Made by a program: the position numbers and the translations under genes
Shown here: positions 59,213-64,000 of the stretch, in pieces
Layout of the letters: each line of letters begins with the position of its first letter
Numbering within the stretch: position 1 is the stretch's first letter
Source of the DNA: Agelaius tricolor
Taxonomy: Eukaryota; Chordata; Aves; Passeriformes; Icteridae
Reading direction: 5' to 3'
Assembly: GCA_023055355.1 (NCBI GenBank)
Contig: JALJCS010000001.1
Coordinates: forward strand, 80,330,881-80,394,880
DNA length: 64,000 nucleotides
Notes under the pieces: model-generated
Databases searched by the model: none
Told to the model about the DNA's origin: nothing
Seen by the model: the letters and a program-made list of their open reading frames with translations, nothing else

Positions 59213-61505
59213 CATCTCAGGGACAGGACAGATGTGGGTCCTACAGGCTGGCTTCGCCAGCACTATCCCAGCCCACCCTGCCCCTTCCCTTATGCCTCCT
59301 TGACACAGAATGAGGACAGCAAAAAGCATTTTATCCTGCTGTATTATCTCTATTTGTTCCTTCCCTGGTTTCTCAAGATGTTACATCCTCAAGTGTCCAC
59401 ACAGAGAATCATCTTGAACCTCTGGGCACCTTCTGCTGTCAGCTTCATTTTGCCACTGGGGTTTATTTGTTCCATTACAGCTGCTCCAAATCCCCGTCCT
59501 TCCCTGCCGTCCATGCAGTTTCTAAAGCTTCACTGCACTGTGCTCATCCCTGCTCTCCATTGCTGCACATTTCAGTTTTCCCAGCACTGGCCCATCCCAG
59601 CTCACCAAATAAGAAGTGAAAGGGATCTCCCTGGCCAGCTCTCTGTGCATGGGTTTCCAGCAGCTTTCTCTCTGTATTTGCATGAGACTTGCTGTGCTGG
59701 AGCCCTGGCCTCTGCTGTGGGATGGGAAGGAAAATGCTGATAATTCAAACTGCAAATCAAGTTCTAACATTGGAGAGTTTTGTTCACTCACAGGAGGGAA
59801 TCGGTTGTGTGACAGAGAATGGAAAAAGTTTGAAAATGCTGTTGGTGACTAAAAAGCACAGTTGAGGTGGCACAGTGGGGACACGGGGTTAGTGCCTCTC
59901 AATTGCATGGATCCTTTTCAAGAATAACCTTTAGGGAATTGTAAAATTAGGAAAATACTGTTCTATTTTGCATGTTTTCCAGTTCTGCTGTTGTTGGGAA
60001 TGGCTTGTGTTTTTCTCCTTGCTGCTTGTTGTAACACATGCAGCTCCTGCTCTAAGCACTCACTCGCACAGCCTTAGTCATTGCCAGCAGAGACTTTTAA
60101 TTGAGTCAGAGCATCTGAAGGCAGCACAGCACCTCACCAGGGAAGAAGCAGTCACAGGAAAGCAGAGTTGGAATCATTTCTCCTGACTCCCAACAGGGTG
60201 TTTCCCATGTCACACACCACAGACTCTGCCTACCTGTTCCAGGTTCCCCAGGAGTCCTCGCTACAGCTCGTGGATGCAAGACCAGTTGAAAGAAGTGATG
60301 TTACAGGTCTGTGCTCCAACTTGTGCTACAGGGAAAATGTGCTTGATTATGTTCTCCTTGCTGAGCTAAAAATGGCAACTCAAGTTTTTTAAATAAATCT
60401 GTGGAACTCTTACCAAAGTCATCTAGTTTGCCTTTCTCTGCTGCTGCCAGCTGAGGCAGTGTTAGATGAGGAAGGAGCACCTTCATCCTCATGTCAAATA
60501 TCAGGAGTCTGAACCCCACAGAGCCTGAGTCCCCAGCCCTGGCAGCTTTAGAGCTTCTCCCTCTCTCATGACTCCTACTTCTCCCTGCTTTCTTTCCTTT
60601 CCCAAGGCTGCATCAAGGTGAATAATAAAGCAGTTAACATTATCCTGCTTCTTTATACTTGTGCCTACACCCACTGATTTCCCCGTGGGTTTCACCCAGC
60701 AGCACAGCTTCCTGAGCAACACACAAGTGAGATCCTTGGGATGATCCATGCTGGCTGCAGTTTCCCTCCTTGCAGGTAGTAACCTGGAACAAAGCCCAGG
60801 TATGCTCAGAACTCCATTCCAAAGAGCTCAGAGCAGCCTCCCCACGTCAGTGACTGCAGGATGCCTGGCTGTGGCAAGGTGACAGTCCCTGCCTGGCTGT
60901 GGCAAGGTGGTGTCCCTCCCAGCAGGGCCATCCTGCACCAGCCCCCCTCCCTGCAGCGCTGCTGCTGCTGCTGCTGTGGTATTCTCTGGATGGGGCTCTC
61001 CGAGGACTGTGTGGTTTCATAAAGGGCTGTTTAACTCAGATCCCTGGCAAACACTTCAGAGAAAAGCTGTCTTTGTTGGAGATACACAATGCCTTTGTTC
61101 CAAGGTAGGAAGGAGCAGATGTAAGTGGCTGCAGTGCAGGGTTGAGAAGGCTCTGCTCTGGTTATCTTATCCTTTTGGCTGGGATGACAAGAAAGAATCA
61201 AACATCCTGTGTGAGTAGCAGGGAAAATAATTAATACTGGAGATGGAGAACAACAAAAGGTCATGCAGGCAGCTCTCCCCCATTCCCTTTTTGTAGCTAA
61301 TTATGCCATAAACCATTCAAAAGAGACTGAATGGAGAATATTATGGGCTCAGACAGTTTTCCTAATATTTACCAGTAGTTAAAAATAGACCAAAGCAGTT
61401 GTCTGGGGTGCAGCTCTACAGTTACTGCATTTTGGCAGCAGCATCTGAGCTGACTGCATACAGCAGCAGGCTACTGTAGCAAACACACAGAGCCTAGCAA
61501 ATGGC

Positions 61506-61546
61506 TAAATAAATATAGATATCTGTCTAAATAAATATAGATAACT
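61506..61546 (+). repeat. Two-copy AT-rich direct repeat
   Basis: CTAAATAAATATAGATA occurs twice, separated by TCTGT, giving a period of 22 bp. Confidence 0.9.
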
Positions 61547-62171
61547 ACAATCAGAGCTCCCGTGCAGGGGCCATGAGAAGATACATGGGAGGAAGTGAAA
61601 GACTGTGATAGGATGCATGTAGTGAGACGTGTGAGGATGCATCTCGGTCACCTCTCCCTGCTCTGTTGTGAAGGACAGAGCAGTCAGAGCTGCCACAGCC
61701 CCAGATTGTCCCAAACCACACTTGCTGGGCAGGCAGCAGCAGGCAGAGGAGAAATGCCCCACCAGAGGGGAGCTCTGCCAGGTGGTGTCTGTCACCAGCT
61801 GATGGAAACTGCAGCAGCCCCTGGCCAAGGGCAGGAGCAGGACAAGGACCAGAGGGATTCACCCAGGGGAACAGCAGAGATACAAAAGGTATTTATAGTC
61901 AGAGCTATATACAAGGTATCTCTGAGAAATAGTGGGGGAAAGGGATAAAAGGGGTAACTATGAAGAATAGAGATGGGAAGAAAAAGAGAATAAAAGAAAG
62001 CAGGCAGACAAGAAATATTTCTTGGTAGAATAATTTCAGAATGTGAAAGTGATGATAAATCCACGGGCTTTTACAAAGCCTGGTCCGGCTGACACCGAGT
62101 GTGTGTGAGGGACGTTTTGGGGAGTTGCCTCTTTGCTGTGGAGCCAGCGGGTCCCGCCAGGCTCGGGCTGC

Positions 62172-62486
62172 GGGGACAGGGACACGCTGCGGGGACAGGG
62201 ACACACTGTGGGAACAGGGACAGGGACACACTGCAGGGACAGGGACACGCTGCAGGGTCAGGGACACGCTGCGGGGACAGGGACACGCTGCGGGGACAGG
62301 GACAGGGACACACTGCAGGGACAGGGACAGGGACACACTGCGGGGTCAGGGACAGGGACACGCTGCGGGGACAGGGACACGCTGCGGGGACAGGGACAGG
62401 GACACGCTGCGGGGACAGGGACACGCTGCAGGGACAGGGACACGCTGCGGGGTCAGGGACACGCTGCGGGGACAGGGACACGCTCC
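62172..62486 (+). repeat. GC-rich minisatellite, 18-bp unit with 6-bp subrepeats
   Basis: About 315 bp built from GGGACAGGGACACGCTGC with variants (CACTGC, GGGTCA) and extra GGGACA hexamers. Because 18 and 6 are multiples of three and the unit has no stop, all three + frames and some - frames stay open. That explains the long repetitive frames here, which are not genes. Confidence 0.95.
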
Positions 62487-62489
62487 CGG

Positions 62490-64000
62490 CGGAGCCGAGG
62501 GCAGCGCGGGGCAGGGACTCGCAAGAGGCAAGGGCAGGGCAGACGTGCTGTCCCCCGCTCTGTCCCGCTGCGTGTGGCCAGCTGCCCGAGGGGACATCTC
62601 GTTTGTGCCGGGTATCGCATGGCGCAGCGAACGCCGCCGTCCGCCTACGTGTCCGCCAGCAGGGACAGCCCGGGACAGACAGCAGCCTGCGCCCAAAGCC
62701 AGGACAAAACCACGGCCCTCACGGGCTGGCCCCAGCAGCTCTGAGTCAAAAGTCAAATTCTTCCTCGCCTGCATCTTTGGTGTTCGCTTTCAGAAGCAGA
62801 TTGAGCTTCTGGTGCATGGGTAAGCATCCAAGCAGTGGGGACACAGCCAGCACAGCGTAAGGAAACATAGCCAGGTTACAACAAAAGGAAAGGCTTTAAG
62901 AGAAGAGCCACAAAAACTGTTTCCTGCTCTATTTTAGACCCAGTGTGCCGATAGAGTAAACACACGCTGCCTTTTTTTTTTCCTTCTTCACTCCCAAAAA
63001 TATGTTTCTTCACAAAAAAAATATTAACTGCATCAAAGACTTTGTGAGCCCTGGCAGTACTGCAGGGAGAAATCACCTCTCAAACAGATTTGTTATGAGT
63101 ATGTGAAACATAGTGTTTACTGAACTAAAAGAATCCAATCCACAAATACTGATTACAGGTGTGGACTGTCCACAGGTCCACGGTAATAGAAATAAAAAAG
63201 TAAGTGACAGCGATAAGTGTGACATACTAGTGCACCATCTGCTTGCTTGAGTACACCATCTGGGTTTTCTACTGCTGCTGCTATTTGTGCCTTGATCTTA
63301 TTTTAGAGCCACCAGGAGATGGATTCAAAAACCAGCAAAAATTAAAATTTAAATTTTATATTTTAAATTATTTATTTATTTGTTTGTTCTTATTGCTTAA
63401 GAGGACGTCTTCATTGTTTTCACTGTTCCCTTGACCTCAGCATTACTGTTAGCTAAGCCTACACATATTTTCTGACACACAGTATATTAAAGCATTAGCA
63501 GTGCTGATGGATGTTCCCCTCTTTTGGTCATCTCAGGACTTGCTGGGGGCAGGCATCAAGCCTATATGCAAAAACATGTGTTTCATCCTGAGTCGTCTTA
63601 ACAGCCCTGCAGTGTTTTCAAGCAGCCCTCAGGTGCTGGAGGACATCCTGTGTGACCAGAGACTGACTTCTGGACCACTGGACGTTGTTCCTAGGGGGGG
63701 ATTGGTACCACAGGGGCAGCAGTGTCCTGGCATTGGCAATGCTCCCCAGTACCAGCACTGGCCTCTCCCCTGGGATGCTGTCCATGGGCACCCAGTGTTG
63801 TGCAGCACCAAGTACAGAATGGTGCCAAGGCCAGGGAGGGCTCTGGGTGGTGGTGGGGATGTGGTTACTAACCCATCAGCAGGTTTATTTATAGGCTCCT
63901 CACCACCCACTCTGGCTACACCATCACCTTCTTGCAGTTTCCTTGGGCTGTGCTGTGCCCATTCCCATCTCTGCTCCTGGCTGCAGGGTCTGCATCCTGC
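62490..64000. other. Intergenic DNA to window end
   Basis: No gene or repeat family recognised. An AT-rich stretch at about 63340-63390 separates the GC-rich minisatellite flank from ordinary sequence. Confidence 0.6.

Larger units (their letters stand above)
58721..62160. other. Intergenic DNA upstream of KLF11
   Basis: No coding exon of GRHL1 or any other recognised gene is visible. A 24-bp tandem repeat near 59.1 kb and short AT-rich duplications near 61.5 kb are the only structures noted. Confidence 0.6.

Noticed and set aside
62172..62486. CRISPR-like regular repeat array
   Set aside because: There are no unique spacers. It is a contiguous minisatellite in a vertebrate genome.
62071..62860. 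Repetitive 130-253-codon frames in several phases
   Set aside because: They result from the 18-bp/6-bp minisatellite, whose period is a multiple of three and which lacks stop codons. They are not a gene.
58721..64000. GRHL1 3' exons expected by synteny
   Set aside because: No grainyhead-family sequence was recognised.

Overview
The window is vertebrate nuclear DNA, most likely from a bird and probably a songbird. The signs are two intron-split vertebrate genes with CpG-island promoters, several 5'-truncated CR1 LINE fragments with the avian-type 3' end, and an avian-type ERVL provirus with diverged LTRs. There are no bacterial-style operons, and nearly all open frames longer than 60 codons are chance frames in non-coding DNA.

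Only two protein-coding genes can be supported. CYS1 (cystin-1, a small lipid-anchored ciliary protein) lies on the + strand in three coding exons between 22288 and 37110. KLF11 (TIEG2, a Sp/KLF C2H2 zinc-finger repressor) lies on the - strand in four coding exons between 58008 and 46140. Their 3' ends face each other. The neighbouring, convergent arrangement matches the mammalian order GRHL1 - KLF11 - CYS1 - RRM2. On that basis RRM2 would lie beyond the left edge and GRHL1 beyond the right edge; neither was recognised inside the window.

Layout: 1-21780 is intergenic, with simple repeats, an LTR-like block near 13.0-13.6 kb, and CR1 fragments at 14.3-14.65 kb and 21.1-21.4 kb. The CYS1 CpG island and exon 1 fill 21.8-22.7 kb. 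CYS1 intron 1 runs 22.5-31.95 kb, with a possible ERV fragment near 29.3-29.8 kb and a CR1 copy ending only about 35 bp before exon 2. Exon 3 and the 3' UTR end near 38.27 kb. The intergenic gap 38.3-43.55 kb holds a 38-bp minisatellite, a CR1 3' end and an LTR-like block. The KLF11 3' UTR starts near 43.56 kb and its coding exons extend to 58.0 kb. Intron 2 carries the ERVL provirus (49.5-54.2 kb) in the same orientation as the gene. The KLF11 CpG island (57.2-58.7 kb) contains paired CCAAT boxes and repeated E2F-like CCCGCCAA motifs. The right end, 58.7-64 kb, is intergenic with two minisatellites.

Both gene models rest on exact splice-phase bookkeeping: each set of exons joins in frame to a single stop. 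I see no evidence of a new multi-gene system. The points most worth checking are the shortened bird cystin, the sense-oriented provirus close to a KLF11 splice acceptor, and the repeated E2F/NF-Y-like promoter elements.
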